A DNA stretch of 64,000 nt, from contig NZ_BARG01000013.1 of assembly GCF_000376565.1 (NCBI RefSeq), forward strand, positions 1 through 64,000, given 5' to 3'. The position numbers were made by a program, and so were the translations under genes. Shown piece by piece: positions 51,410 to 58,955 of this stretch (within the stretch, counting starts at the first letter, position 1; every line of letters begins with the position of its first letter). The DNA comes from Streptomyces hokutonensis (GTDB lineage Bacteria; Actinomycetota; Actinomycetes; Streptomycetales; Streptomycetaceae). Below the pieces are notes generated by a model, which was not told the origin of the DNA, searched no databases, and worked only from the letters and a program-made list of their open reading frames with translations.

Positions 51410-52771
51410 GTGAGCAGCAGCGGCCTCATCTACGCAGTCATTGTCGGGGCCTGGGCCGCCTACTTGGTGCCGATGTGGCTCCGTAGGCAGGACGAGCTGA
51501 ACGAGGCCCGTCCGACGGAACGCTTCAGCACCGCCATCCGGCTGCTGTCCGGACGGGCGGGAATGGAGCGCCGGTACGCCAAGGACCTGCGGGCGCGCTC
51601 CACCGAGGAGGGGGAGCCCAGCGCCGTCGTGCCGGACGCCGTCACCGACTCGGTGGACGTCCGGGCCTTCGCCATGCCCCCGGCCCGTCCCCAGGTGCAC
51701 GCACAGGTCCGCCGGCCGGGCCCGGACCGGTCGGAAGCGGCGCGGGAGGCGGAGCGCGAGTCGGCGCGTGAACCCGCGCGCGAACCGGGTCGCGAACCGG
51801 GTCGCGAACCGGCGCGCGACCAAGCACGGGACCAGGCCCGCGACCAAGCACGGGGTCAGGCCCGGGACCAGACGGCCAAACCGGCACCCCAGCAAGCCTC
51901 CGCCCCCGCCCCGGCCTCCGCCCAGGCGTCCAAGACGGCCAAGCCCGGCCCCAAGTCCGCCCCCGCGTCCGCCCGTAGACGCGTCCCGGTCGGACGGCGT
52001 ACGCCTGCCGAGGAAGCCGCCGCGGCGCGCGCCCGGCGGGTGAAGGTGCTCGCGCGCCGTCGTCGTACCACCGTGATGCTCTTCCTCGCCTTCACGCTCG
52101 GCGCGATCGTCGCGGCGGTCGGCGGGCTCGCCCTGCTCTGGGCGCCCGGTGTGCCGGCGGTACTGCTCAGCGGTTACATCGCCTACCTGCGCTCCCAGGA
52201 ACGCAGCCGCTTCGCCTACCAGATGGACCGCCGCCAGGCCGAGGCCGCCGCGCAGCGGCTGAGGGAGCGTCAGCCGCGCCGACGCGCGACCGTGGACGCC
52301 GGCATCGACGACGCCGAGGAGGGACCCGAACCGGAGACGGACCCCGGGATGTCCGCCCTCGCTGCCGACCGCCGTGCCCTCGTCGAGCAGACCGACCATG
52401 CCGAGTGGGTCGACCAGCAGCGCGAACGGCAGCGTCGGCCGGGCCAGGGCGACAGCTGGGACCCCGTACCCGTACCCCTGCCGACGTACGTCACCGCACC
52501 GGTCGCCCCGCGCGCCACCTCCGACGTGGACCTCGGGGCGCCCGACGCGTGGAGCTCCGCGCGCTCCAGCTCGGTGGCGCCGGAGCACGAAGCACAGCAG
52601 GCGGCCCACGAGGAGGAGGCGGAGGACCTGTCGGACGACGACAAGGCGACGCCGGACGGCCGCACCGACGCCCGCCGCGCCGCCTCCGCCCGCCGGGCCC
52701 GTGAGCGCGGCCGTACCCCGCTGTTCGACCAGTACGAGGACGGCGAGCGGCCCCGCGCGGCCAACGAGTGA
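51410..52771 (+). CDS. sepX: SepX (GlpR-type) divisome membrane protein
   Basis: The 453-residue protein starts with one membrane segment (residues 5-22, LIYAVIVGAWAAYLVPMWL). A long disordered loop follows, then a membrane hairpin at about 220-260 and a charged C-terminal tail ending FDQYEDGERPRAANE. Position downstream of galU-glp-moaC-mog matches SepX of Streptomyces, the counterpart of corynebacterial GlpR. These recruit Glp and stabilise division septa. Residues 117-154 are tetrapeptide repeats (AREP, GREP, ARDQ), longer than I would expect. GTG start. Confidence 0.85.
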   Translation: MSSSGLIYAVIVGAWAAYLVPMWLRRQDELNEARPTERFSTAIRLLSGRAGMERRYAKDLRARSTEEGEPSAVVPDAVTDSVDVRAFAMPPARPQVHAQVRRPGPDRSEAAREAERESAREPAREPGREPGREPARDQARDQARDQARGQARDQTAKPAPQQASAPAPASAQASKTAKPGPKSAPASARRRVPVGRRTPAEEAAAARARRVKVLARRRRTTVMLFLAFTLGAIVAAVGGLALLWAPGVPAVLLSGYIAYLRSQERSRFAYQMDRRQAEAAAQRLRERQPRRRATVDAGIDDAEEGPEPETDPGMSALAADRRALVEQTDHAEWVDQQRERQRRPGQGDSWDPVPVPLPTYVTAPVAPRATSDVDLGAPDAWSSARSSSVAPEHEAQQAAHEEEAEDLSDDDKATPDGRTDARRAASARRARERGRTPLFDQYEDGERPRAANE

Positions 52772-52812
52772 CCAGGCAAGGAACGGATTTCCAAGCACCC
52801 TGAGGGGGATGC

Positions 52813-52818
52813 TAGAGT
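52813..52818 (+). promoter_or_regulatory. -10 box of the tRNA-Ala gene
   Basis: TAGAGT lies 14 bp before the mature 5' end of the tRNA. No convincing -35 is seen. Confidence 0.5.
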
Positions 52819-52832
52819 TTCACTCGTTGCAA

Positions 52833-52906
52833 GGGCCTGTGGCGCAGTCTGGTAGCGCACCTCGTTCGCATCGAGGGGGTCTGGGGTTCAAATCCCCACA
52901 GGTCCA
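52833..52906 (+). tRNA. tRNA-Ala (anticodon CGC), integration target
   Basis: A full cloverleaf of 74 bases can be drawn: acceptor GGGCCTG/CAGGTCC, D stem GCGC, anticodon stem CCTCG/CGAGG around loop TTCGCAT (anticodon CGC), and T stem TGGGG/CCCCA with TTCAAAT. The G3-U70 pair, the alanine identity mark, is present. CCA is not encoded. The 3' part is supplied by the integrated element. Confidence 0.95.
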
Positions 52907-52907
52907 C
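52864..52907 (+). repeat. attL core, 44-bp repeat in tRNA 3' end
   Basis: This sequence, from the anticodon loop to just past the discriminator base, recurs exactly at 63862-63905. Flanking bases differ on both sides. Confidence 0.93.
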
Positions 52908-52915
52908 CGCAGCTC

Positions 52916-52952
52916 AGAGCCCCAGACGGAGTGATCCGGCTGGGGCTCTTTG
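52916..52952 (+). terminator. Element-borne terminator for tRNA-Ala
   Basis: AGAGCCCCAG (52916-52925) pairs with CTGGGGCTCT (52940-52949), followed by T residues. It lies inside the element and replaces the host terminator now found beyond attR. Confidence 0.75.
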
Positions 52953-52957
52953 GTGCC

Positions 52958-52980
52958 GTACAGCAGCGAAGTACAGCAAC
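52958..52980 (+). repeat. Left arm-type sites, GTACAGCA pair
   Basis: GTACAGCA occurs at 52958-52965 and 52971-52978, 13 bp apart, ending at the int stop codon. The same pair with the same spacing is near attR (63757-63779). These are likely arm sites for Int or Xis. Confidence 0.65.
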
Positions 52981-54203
52981 TACTTTGGATCTTGCTTCCC
53001 AAGGTGCTTGCCCAGCTTGCGCAGTGCCCGGCGAGTCGACTCCGAGGGCACGTGAGTGTAGACCTCCATCGTGACCGCGATCTTGCTGTGTCGGAGGATC
53101 TGCATCGCGACGCGAGGGTGCACGTCGAGCGCGGCCAGGAGCGAGCCGCACGTGTGCCGGGTGTCGTGCAGCCGGATGCGGCGGACGCCCGCCCTGGACG
53201 AGCGATCGGTGAACCGGCGGTTGAAGTTGCGCGGCTCGAACGGCGTGCCGTAGCGCGTGGTGAACACGAAGTCGGAGTCGGTCCACAGCTCGCCGGCCGC
53301 TTGCTTCGCCAACTCCCTTTCCTTCCAGTGGAGTTGGAGCGCAGTCACGCAGATCTGCGGCAGCGGCAGCGTGGCCGTGGACGCCTCGGTCTTGGTCTCG
53401 TCATGGACCAGGCGCCGGTTGATCCGCTGTAGCTGCATCTCCACCGTGACCTCCCCGGCGTCCAGGTTCACGCTCTTCCAGGTGAGGCCCAGCACTTCGC
53501 CCCGCCGGAAGCCCAAGACCAGGATCAGCACGTAGGCCGCGTACAGCGAGTCATGTGCAGCGCTGGCCGCTTCGAGGAACTGACGAGCCTCCTCCACTGA
53601 CCACGGATGCCGCTTCACCTTGCGCGCCGATCGCACCTTGACCAGGCCCGCGACGTTCTTCGAGATCAGCTCTTCCGTCATCGCGTTGGTCAGCGCCGAC
53701 CGCAGTACGGCGCGGGCGTCCTGCACCGTACGGCGCGACGGGATGCGCTCGCAGCAGTCGCCGGTGGCACAGCAATGAGGCTTGTCCCGCTTCGCGTCGA
53801 GGCCCTGAGCGCAGCACTGGCACTGATCCAACAGGTCGTTGACCCAACTCCGGACGTCCCGCACGGTGAGCTTGTCGAGCCGCTTTGAGCCCAGCCCCGG
53901 TGCGATGTAGAGCCGGACGTGCATGGCGTAGGTCTCGGCGGTCTTGGGCTTCAGGTCGGGCTCTACGACCTCTCGGAGCCACCGCGCGAGGTACTGCGCC
54001 AGCGTCGGCGTGGAGGTGGCCACCGGCCCCTTCTGCGCCTCAGCATGCAGCTTGATCCACTTCTCGTGGACCTCTTCCCGGGTCTTGCCGTAGACGTACT
54101 TCCGCTTGCGGTTGCCTTCGGGAGTTGTGACCCAGACGTACGCGGCGAAGCTGTTCTTGTATGGGTAGATCGAGCCTTCGCCGTTGCCACGCTTGCCGCT
54201 CAT
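52980..54203 (-). CDS. int: Tyrosine-type site-specific integrase
   Basis: The 407-residue recombinase integrates and excises the element at tRNA-Ala. An Arg/Gly N-terminus (GKRGNGEGSIY) and an AP2-like arm-binding part lie at about 1-60, followed by a SAM-like core-binding domain at 65-180. The latter carries a Cys-rich insertion (CQCCAQG and CCATGDCC, 128-151), as in other AICE integrases. The catalytic set is R233, H346-xx-R349, H372 and Y382. ATG 54203 overlaps xis and is preferred over GTG 54212. It lies next to attL, as usual. Confidence 0.93.
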   Translation of the reverse strand: MSGKRGNGEGSIYPYKNSFAAYVWVTTPEGNRKRKYVYGKTREEVHEKWIKLHAEAQKGPVATSTPTLAQYLARWLREVVEPDLKPKTAETYAMHVRLYIAPGLGSKRLDKLTVRDVRSWVNDLLDQCQCCAQGLDAKRDKPHCCATGDCCERIPSRRTVQDARAVLRSALTNAMTEELISKNVAGLVKVRSARKVKRHPWSVEEARQFLEAASAAHDSLYAAYVLILVLGFRRGEVLGLTWKSVNLDAGEVTVEMQLQRINRRLVHDETKTEASTATLPLPQICVTALQLHWKERELAKQAAGELWTDSDFVFTTRYGTPFEPRNFNRRFTDRSSRAGVRRIRLHDTRHTCGSLLAALDVHPRVAMQILRHSKIAVTMEVYTHVPSESTRRALRKLGKHLGKQDPK

Positions 54204-54409
54204 GCCGACCACCTCTGTTCGGCTTCCTTCGCGAGGCGTTCGACGTACTCATCCACCCAGCGGGGCAGGATGCGGCGGTTGCGGCCGTCCTTGATCGAAC
54301 GGATCTCACCAGTCAGTACGAGCATCTTGGTCTTGGACAGTCCGTAGCCGAGCATCTCGGCGACTTCCGCCGTGGTGTGCCACTTGCGCGTGATCACAGT
54401 CGCGGTCAT
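54200..54409 (-). CDS. xis: Excisionase (HTH_17 type)
   Basis: The 69-residue basic protein has a MerR/Xis-like winged HTH (WHTTAEVAEMLGYGLSKTKMLV, then GEIRSIKDGRNRRILPRWVDEYV in pieces). It directs Int to excise the element. It overlaps int and the rep gene by four bases each, so the three genes are translated together. Confidence 0.9.
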   Translation of the reverse strand: MTATVITRKWHTTAEVAEMLGYGLSKTKMLVLTGEIRSIKDGRNRRILPRWVDEYVERLAKEAEQRWSA

Positions 54410-55800
54410 GCTGCGGCTTCCTCCCCATCGAGTTGGTCTTGCAGGGCTTCGCGGGCGGTCTCGCGGTTGAGTTGGATGTCCCGGTGGATGTTGGCGGCGA
54501 GCCAGGATTCGCCGGGGGTGTGGCCGTGGCCGGCGTAGGTCCAGTGGGCGAGGGTGAGCGTGGTTGCCTCCGGGTTGTCGTCGGGGTCGGGCAGGCCGAG
54601 GGCTTCGCGGTGTTGGGCTGAGCGGTAGTCGGCTCTCACCTGTCGGAGGGCGCCCAGGGTGGTCGAGTAGCGGCGGGACTTGGTGGAGAAGTGGCCCCGG
54701 AAGCCGAGCATGTGGGCCCAGTCGCGGAGCTTGCGGTCCGGGTAGAGCGCGTGGAGGTCGAGGCAGGCTTCGATGAGCCGGCGGGGGTGGTCGGGCACGC
54801 CGAGCAGCACGAGGGCTTCCTTGTTGCCGATCCGGCGGTCGACCGTGCCCGTGGTCTCCGCTGCCTTGGTCGCGTACTTGGCGACATAGGAGGCCACGGC
54901 GGCTTCGGTGATCTCTTCGCCGTGGCCGAAGGCGCCGATCGGCTGGACGTCGAGCTGCGTGCCCCAGGCGAGGGTGCGGGCCGGTTGGTCCCCGGCGGGG
55001 TCGACGTCGACCGCGACGCGGGCAGCGGCGGCACGGATCGCGTCGTCGAGCAGGTCGAGGGTGGCCCAGGCGGGTGGTGGGCTGTCGGGGCCGTCCGGTC
55101 CGTCGAAGCGGATCACCGCGTGGAAGTGGACGGCTCCGCGTTTCTGGTACTCGGCGACCTTGCCGAAGGCCACGCGGGACTGAGCATGTGCGTCCTTCTG
55201 CGTGAGGCCGGCGCGCTTGGCGATCTCGCGGCGCAGGTAGATCGTGAAGTAGCGCCACAGGTCGGAGGCGTGGTTGTTCCACAGCACCGCGCCCGCGTAG
55301 TCGTACGTCGCCAGGTCGAGCGGAGTGCCGAGTTCGGGCGCCTCCTCGCCGTGGCGGGTGCCGCAGCGGCAGGGCCGGTTTCCAGGCCGGTTGTGGACGG
55401 GACCGAACGAGGGCGCGGTGAGGGTGGCGAAGACCCGGGGGTGATCCCGGATCGTGTGCGGGGTGCCCTTGGCGGGATCGCCCACGAGGCCGGCGCGGAT
55501 CAGGTGGTAGGTGTCGCCGGCGTAGGTCCAGGCACAGGCCGGGCAGCGCGAGGCACGGCGGTTGCCGCAGGCGATCCGCAGTGTGCCGCCGGGCTCGTGC
55601 TCGGTCGTGTACGCGTACAGGATCGTCTTGGTGGTCGGGTCGATGGTCTTGGTGGCGCCTGTGAGGCGGATCGGGTCGGAGCAGCCGCCCGTTCGGCGGA
55701 TCTGGTCCTGCCAGCGGTCGAAGTGGGCCGAGCCAGCCACCCTCAGCACGTCGTTGAGGGTGGCCGGGTCGAGTCCCGCCGGGGTGGCGGTGTCGGTCAC
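54406..55800 (-). CDS. repSA: RepSA-family replication initiator
   Basis: The 464-residue protein resembles RepSA of pSAM2, which starts rolling-circle replication after excision. The Cys-rich region (CPAC, and CRC near residue 145) is followed by the metal-binding HxH motif HFH at residues 225-227. The possible nicking tyrosines are Y305 and Y309 in YVAKYATK. The GTG start at 55800 has AGGAGG upstream and overlaps the methyltransferase stop. Confidence 0.88.
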   Translation of the reverse strand: MTDTATPAGLDPATLNDVLRVAGSAHFDRWQDQIRRTGGCSDPIRLTGATKTIDPTTKTILYAYTTEHEPGGTLRIACGNRRASRCPACAWTYAGDTYHLIRAGLVGDPAKGTPHTIRDHPRVFATLTAPSFGPVHNRPGNRPCRCGTRHGEEAPELGTPLDLATYDYAGAVLWNNHASDLWRYFTIYLRREIAKRAGLTQKDAHAQSRVAFGKVAEYQKRGAVHFHAVIRFDGPDGPDSPPPAWATLDLLDDAIRAAAARVAVDVDPAGDQPARTLAWGTQLDVQPIGAFGHGEEITEAAVASYVAKYATKAAETTGTVDRRIGNKEALVLLGVPDHPRRLIEACLDLHALYPDRKLRDWAHMLGFRGHFSTKSRRYSTTLGALRQVRADYRSAQHREALGLPDPDDNPEATTLTLAHWTYAGHGHTPGESWLAANIHRDIQLNRETAREALQDQLDGEEAAA

Positions 55801-56489
55801 GCGAACACCTCCTGACGGCAGGTCAGGAACGCGGTACCGATCCACTGCGTGTAGGCGGGCGGGATCGCTTCGGTCAGCTCTTCGTGGACGTCGGTCCAGG
55901 TGATGCCCATGGCGTGCTGCATCTCGGGAACGGTGGCCTTGCCGCCGCCCTCCCCGTACGCGGCCACGTACGGGCCGTCGCGGTAGACGCCGTGACGCCA
56001 ACCGCGCACGTATCCACGGTGTTTGGGGTGAGCCGGCCGAGCGACGGCCCAGCGGCCGAGTTCGAAGTTGCGGTGGCGCAGCACGGCGAGGCCGAACATC
56101 TCGCCGCACAGGGTGACGTCCTTGCGGATCTCCGCCTTGCCGTTGGGTTGTTCGATCACGTACGGCAGGCCTGTCCGGTCGAGCAGGGCGCGCGTGGGTG
56201 CCACCAGGTCTTCATGGGTGCCGCCCCAGCCCTGTGAGTGGTTGGTGCCGACCGTCAGGGTGTTCTTGGCCTGGCAGGGCGGGGAGGCGTGCACGAGGGC
56301 GTACCGCTCGATGGCGCCCGTGGTGATGAGGCGGTCGAGGTAATCGAGGGCGTCGCCCCGGTGGTAGGCGAAGGGGTAGCGGGGGCGGTCGGCGAGGTCG
56401 CAGCCGTCGACCGCGAAGCCGGCGCGGTGGTAGCCCATGGCGGCACCGCCGGAGCAGGAGAACAGGTCCAGGACCCGGGACGCGGTCAT
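55797..56489 (-). CDS. DNA (cytosine-5) methyltransferase-like protein
   Basis: The 230-residue protein shows motif I (LDLFSCSGGAAMGYHRAGF) and motif IV with the catalytic Cys (ASPPCQ, C72). Late motifs are shortened: MGITW and IPPAYTQWIG resemble motif X parts. The size is well below typical C5 enzymes, so the target domain is small. Such genes are common in Streptomyces AICEs and may protect incoming DNA. ATG 56489 overlaps the preceding gene by four bases. Confidence 0.85.
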   Translation of the reverse strand: MTASRVLDLFSCSGGAAMGYHRAGFAVDGCDLADRPRYPFAYHRGDALDYLDRLITTGAIERYALVHASPPCQAKNTLTVGTNHSQGWGGTHEDLVAPTRALLDRTGLPYVIEQPNGKAEIRKDVTLCGEMFGLAVLRHRNFELGRWAVARPAHPKHRGYVRGWRHGVYRDGPYVAAYGEGGGKATVPEMQHAMGITWTDVHEELTEAIPPAYTQWIGTAFLTCRQEVFA

Positions 56490-56719
56490 CGTCGGCCCCC
56501 GTTGCGGTGGGCGGGACCGTGGTTGGCGCTGTAGTCCTCGACCAGGGCCGTGACGTCGGTGTCGCCGTTGGCGTGGTCCTCCGCGCCGCAGCCGCCGCAC
56601 CGGTAGTCGCCCTGGGAACTGCTGTAGCGGGTGCTGGCCTTGACGCGCAGGCCGGGACTGCCCTCGGTCGGGGTGAGGTCGGCGGGGAGCTTGCGGAACA
56701 GGGCGGTCACCGTCGCCAC
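56486..56719 (-). CDS. Small AICE protein with a CxxC pair
   Basis: The product of up to 77 residues has YRCGGCGAEDH in the middle and is otherwise polar. The single CxxC plus His residues may bind zinc. It overlaps both neighbours by short stretches in the element's main operon. Its function is unknown. Confidence 0.65.
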   Translation of the reverse strand: MATVTALFRKLPADLTPTEGSPGLRVKASTRYSSSQGDYRCGGCGAEDHANGDTDVTALVEDYSANHGPAHRNGGRR

Positions 56720-56904
56720 CCCCGCTTCTGCGGGGTGTTGGCCGAGGGTGCGGCCGGGGTGGCGGTGTTGCCCTTGGGCTTGGACGGCTGGGGGTGGGAC
56801 TGGTCGAGCTTCGCGTGTGCCTTGGCGACGCTGCGGGCGCGGTCGGCGTCCGAGTCGAGCGGGTTGCCGGTGTCGCGGGGCAGTCGGTCACGGAAGATTC
56901 CCAT
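56707..56904 (-). CDS. Small AICE protein of unknown function
   Basis: The 65-residue product starts MGIFRDRLPRDTG and is Pro/Ala/Lys-rich at its C-terminus, probably disordered. An earlier in-frame start is at 56919. It overlaps the downstream gene by 13 bases. Nothing indicates a function. Confidence 0.6.
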   Translation of the reverse strand: MGIFRDRLPRDTGNPLDSDADRARSVAKAHAKLDQSHPQPSKPKGNTATPAAPSANTPQKRGWRR

Positions 56905-56911
56905 TACGCGG

Positions 56912-57097
56912 TCACCCACCGATCCGGACGAGGGCGGACGCGGGGGCGGCGGAGTGGCCGGTGCCGTCGCAGGCGGTGCAGGTGACGCGGAGCAGGACGC
57001 GGGAGCCGTCGCGGTTGCGGGTGCCGGTGGTGATGGCGACGACGGGGAAGCCGTCGCAGTGGTGGCAGACCGGACGGTTCGGGAGACGAACAGGCAT
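56912..57097 (-). CDS. Small zinc-ribbon-like AICE protein
   Basis: The 61-residue protein has two Cys pairs, CHHC near the start and CTACDGTG near the end, like half of a DnaJ-type zinc finger. AAAGGG precedes the ATG. Such proteins accompany the spd genes in AICEs; the role is unknown. Confidence 0.7.
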   Translation of the reverse strand: MPVRLPNRPVCHHCDGFPVVAITTGTRNRDGSRVLLRVTCTACDGTGHSAAPASALVRIGG

Positions 57098-57146
57098 GAT
57101 GAGCAGAGCCCTTTCAGGTCGGAAGATCGGGAAGAGGTCGAGCCGT

Positions 57147-57184
57147 CCGGGGCGGCGGAAACTTGGCGGTTGAGGCCGCCCCGG
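57147..57184 (-). terminator. Hairpin inside the AICE operon
   Basis: CCGGGGCGGC (57147-57156) pairs with GCCGCCCCGG (57175-57184). It lies after the stop of the 57191 gene on the minus strand and may lower expression of the genes beyond. Confidence 0.55.
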
Positions 57185-57190
57185 AGGGTG

Positions 57191-57472
57191 CTACTTGTCC
57201 TTGCTGTTGCGGCTGATCGTGTAGCTGATGCCGCCGCTGGCCGACAGGACCGCGATGGCCGCGCCGGCGATGACCTGGACGACGAAGGCGATCACCAGGA
57301 GCACGGCGATCGATCCGGCGACGATGACCAGGGTCAGGACGATGGGGCCTTTGTAGGAGCGCGGGGCTTCCTGCACGATGACGACCTTGCGCAGGTCGGT
57401 GCCGTGCGGGATCTGCCGGTAGACGTCGGACGGGATGTGTCCGGCGCGCCACTGGTCTTCGGGTAACTGCAT
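57191..57472 (-). CDS. Spd-type membrane protein of the element
   Basis: The 93-residue protein has a soluble N-terminal third (DVYRQIPHGTDLRKVVIV) and two adjoining hydrophobic segments (about residues 43-80). Small membrane proteins in this place of AICEs take part in spread of the element within the mycelium. Direct homology could not be checked. Confidence 0.68.
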   Translation of the reverse strand: MQLPEDQWRAGHIPSDVYRQIPHGTDLRKVVIVQEAPRSYKGPIVLTLVIVAGSIAVLLVIAFVVQVIAGAAIAVLSASGGISYTISRNSKDK

Positions 57473-57490
57473 CGGACTGTCCCTCTCTGA

Positions 57491-57676
57491 TCAGGTGCAC
57501 CGGTGGGTGTGGGCGGCGAGTTCGGCGGCGGAACGGTCGTCGTGCTCGGTCGAGAAGCCGCAACTCGGGGCGGTGCACGCGGCGGTGTGCTTGGTCTGGC
57601 CCCGGCCGTTGTTGAAGGAGCCGACCTTGACGGGGCCGATACGGATCACGTTGAAGAAGCGGTTCGGACGGGACAC
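57491..57676 (-). CDS. Mobile element transfer protein (SpdA-like)
   Basis: The 61-residue protein starts VSRPNRFFNVIRIGPVKVG and contains CTAPSCGFSTEHDDRSAAELAAHTHRC in overlapping pieces, a possible zinc finger of three Cys and several His. AGGAGG lies eight bases before the GTG. This short protein is well known as a conserved transfer-region product in pSAM2-like elements. Confidence 0.78.
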   Translation of the reverse strand: MSRPNRFFNVIRIGPVKVGSFNNGRGQTKHTAACTAPSCGFSTEHDDRSAAELAAHTHRCT

Positions 57677-57695
57677 GGCTGAACCTCCTTGGGAA

Positions 57696-58337
57696 TCAGG
57701 CGAGTTGGGCCACAATCGCGCCGGCGAGGTCTTCCGGGACCCCGAGGCGGACGCGCAGGGTGGCGGTGTCGATCGCGCTCCCGGTGCGGGTACGGTGCTC
57801 GGTCGCGATCTTGCGGGCGTGGTCGACCAGTGCCGGAGGCACGGCCGGGGCCGCCTTCGGGAGAGCAGGTGCGGGGTCCGGCGCGGTGATCTCCGGGGCC
57901 GGTGCGGGGTCGGGCGTTTCGGGGCGGTCGATCACCGGCGCGGGCTGTGGCTCCGGCTCAGGTGCCGGGGCGGTGATCGAGGGTGCGTGGGCGAGCAGGG
58001 TCCCGCCGAGGAAGGCGAGTGCGGGCCAGCCGGCGACGAGGATGCGCAGCCAGGCCGGAACGTGGTGGAGGTCGAGGAGTCCGGCGGTCGCGACGTTCGC
58101 GCCGAGCGAGGCGGTCAGGGCGATCACGAACCAGGTCCAGGCCGCGCGGTCGCGGCGGGCGGTGCGCAGTCGACGCCAGGCGGCGACCATCAGCAGGTCG
58201 ACCGAGACCGGGTAGGCCCAGGCCTTCCAGCCGGATTGATGCGCTGCTTCGGCGAGGTCGTGCAGGTGCGCGAACGAGAGGGCACCGGCGATGACGGCTT
58301 GGATCAGGACTGCGTCCAGACGGACCGAGCGGGCCAT
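57696..58337 (-). CDS. SpdB-like / DUF2637 membrane protein
   Basis: The 213-residue protein has four hydrophobic segments in the first 120 residues (AVLIQAVIAGALSFAHL, AWAYPVSVDLLMVAAW, WTWFVIALTASLGANVA, ILVAGWPALAFLGGTLLA). A Pro/Ala-rich linker and a small C-terminal HTH-like part (ALVDHARKIATEHRTRTG) follow. This is the DUF2637 layout of plasmid spread proteins, thought to act with Tra in septal crossing. ATG 58337 has GGAGG nine bases upstream. Confidence 0.82.
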   Translation of the reverse strand: MARSVRLDAVLIQAVIAGALSFAHLHDLAEAAHQSGWKAWAYPVSVDLLMVAAWRRLRTARRDRAAWTWFVIALTASLGANVATAGLLDLHHVPAWLRILVAGWPALAFLGGTLLAHAPSITAPAPEPEPQPAPVIDRPETPDPAPAPEITAPDPAPALPKAAPAVPPALVDHARKIATEHRTRTGSAIDTATLRVRLGVPEDLAGAIVAQLA

Positions 58338-58413
58338 GAACGGCACCTCCCTTCAATGGAGTTGGGCCAGGAGCGGGCGGGGAAGTGATCTCCATCCGCC
58401 CGGCCCCGGCAGG

Positions 58414-58605
58414 TCATTCGGCGGGGGCTTCGCCTGAACCGAGGCAGTTGAGGCAAAGGCCGGTTTGCTGGCCGACCGCGCGGTGCTTGCGGCCGACGTG
58501 GACCGTGCGGGAGACCTCTCCGGTGCCCTTGCAGACCGGGCACTTCGCGGGCTCCGGGTCGGCGGTGACGGGCTCGGGGGTCTTGCGTGCAGCCACGGCG
58601 CTCAC
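58414..58605 (-). CDS. Small two-CxxC zinc-ribbon protein
   Basis: The 63-residue protein contains CPVCKGTGE and CLNCLGSGE, which together form one DnaJ-like zinc ribbon. GTG 58605 overlaps the TGA of the previous gene. It is the third small zinc-type protein in this operon. Confidence 0.72.
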   Translation of the reverse strand: MSAVAARKTPEPVTADPEPAKCPVCKGTGEVSRTVHVGRKHRAVGQQTGLCLNCLGSGEAPAE

Positions 58606-58859
58606 CCGTCCTGCGTGGACGCGGCGTCGGCACTCTGCGCGGTGGCCCAGCGGTCCACGGCCGCGAGGTAGCCGGCCACCGTCTGCGCCAGCTTCTCGGC
58701 GAACGCCTTGTGCTCGCCGGGCGAGCGGCCCTCGAAGACCGAGATGGTCAGGGCGTAGTCCTCTGCGTCGAGGGCCAGGATGGGCGGGTGGTCGGTGCCG
58801 TAGTCGTGGAAGTGGACCCGCGTGGAGGGCTCCGGGTTGAACATCATCGAGGCGGACAT
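58602..58859 (-). CDS. AICE hypothetical protein
   Basis: The 85-residue acidic protein has no membrane segment. GGAGGT lies seven bases before ATG 58859. It includes RVHFHDYGTDHPPILALDAEDYALTISVF in overlapping pieces and a helical C-terminus, and may be an adaptor. It lies between tra and the zinc-ribbon gene. I recognise no family. Confidence 0.65.
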   Translation of the reverse strand: MSASMMFNPEPSTRVHFHDYGTDHPPILALDAEDYALTISVFEGRSPGEHKAFAEKLAQTVAGYLAAVDRWATAQSADAASTQDG

Positions 58860-58955
58860 CTGCATACCTCCCTGTGTTCGGACATGGCTCGGGTAGGGAC
58901 CCGGCGCGAGGCGGTCGCGCCGACCGTGGAACGAGGGGTGTTGCTCGGTGCCCGG

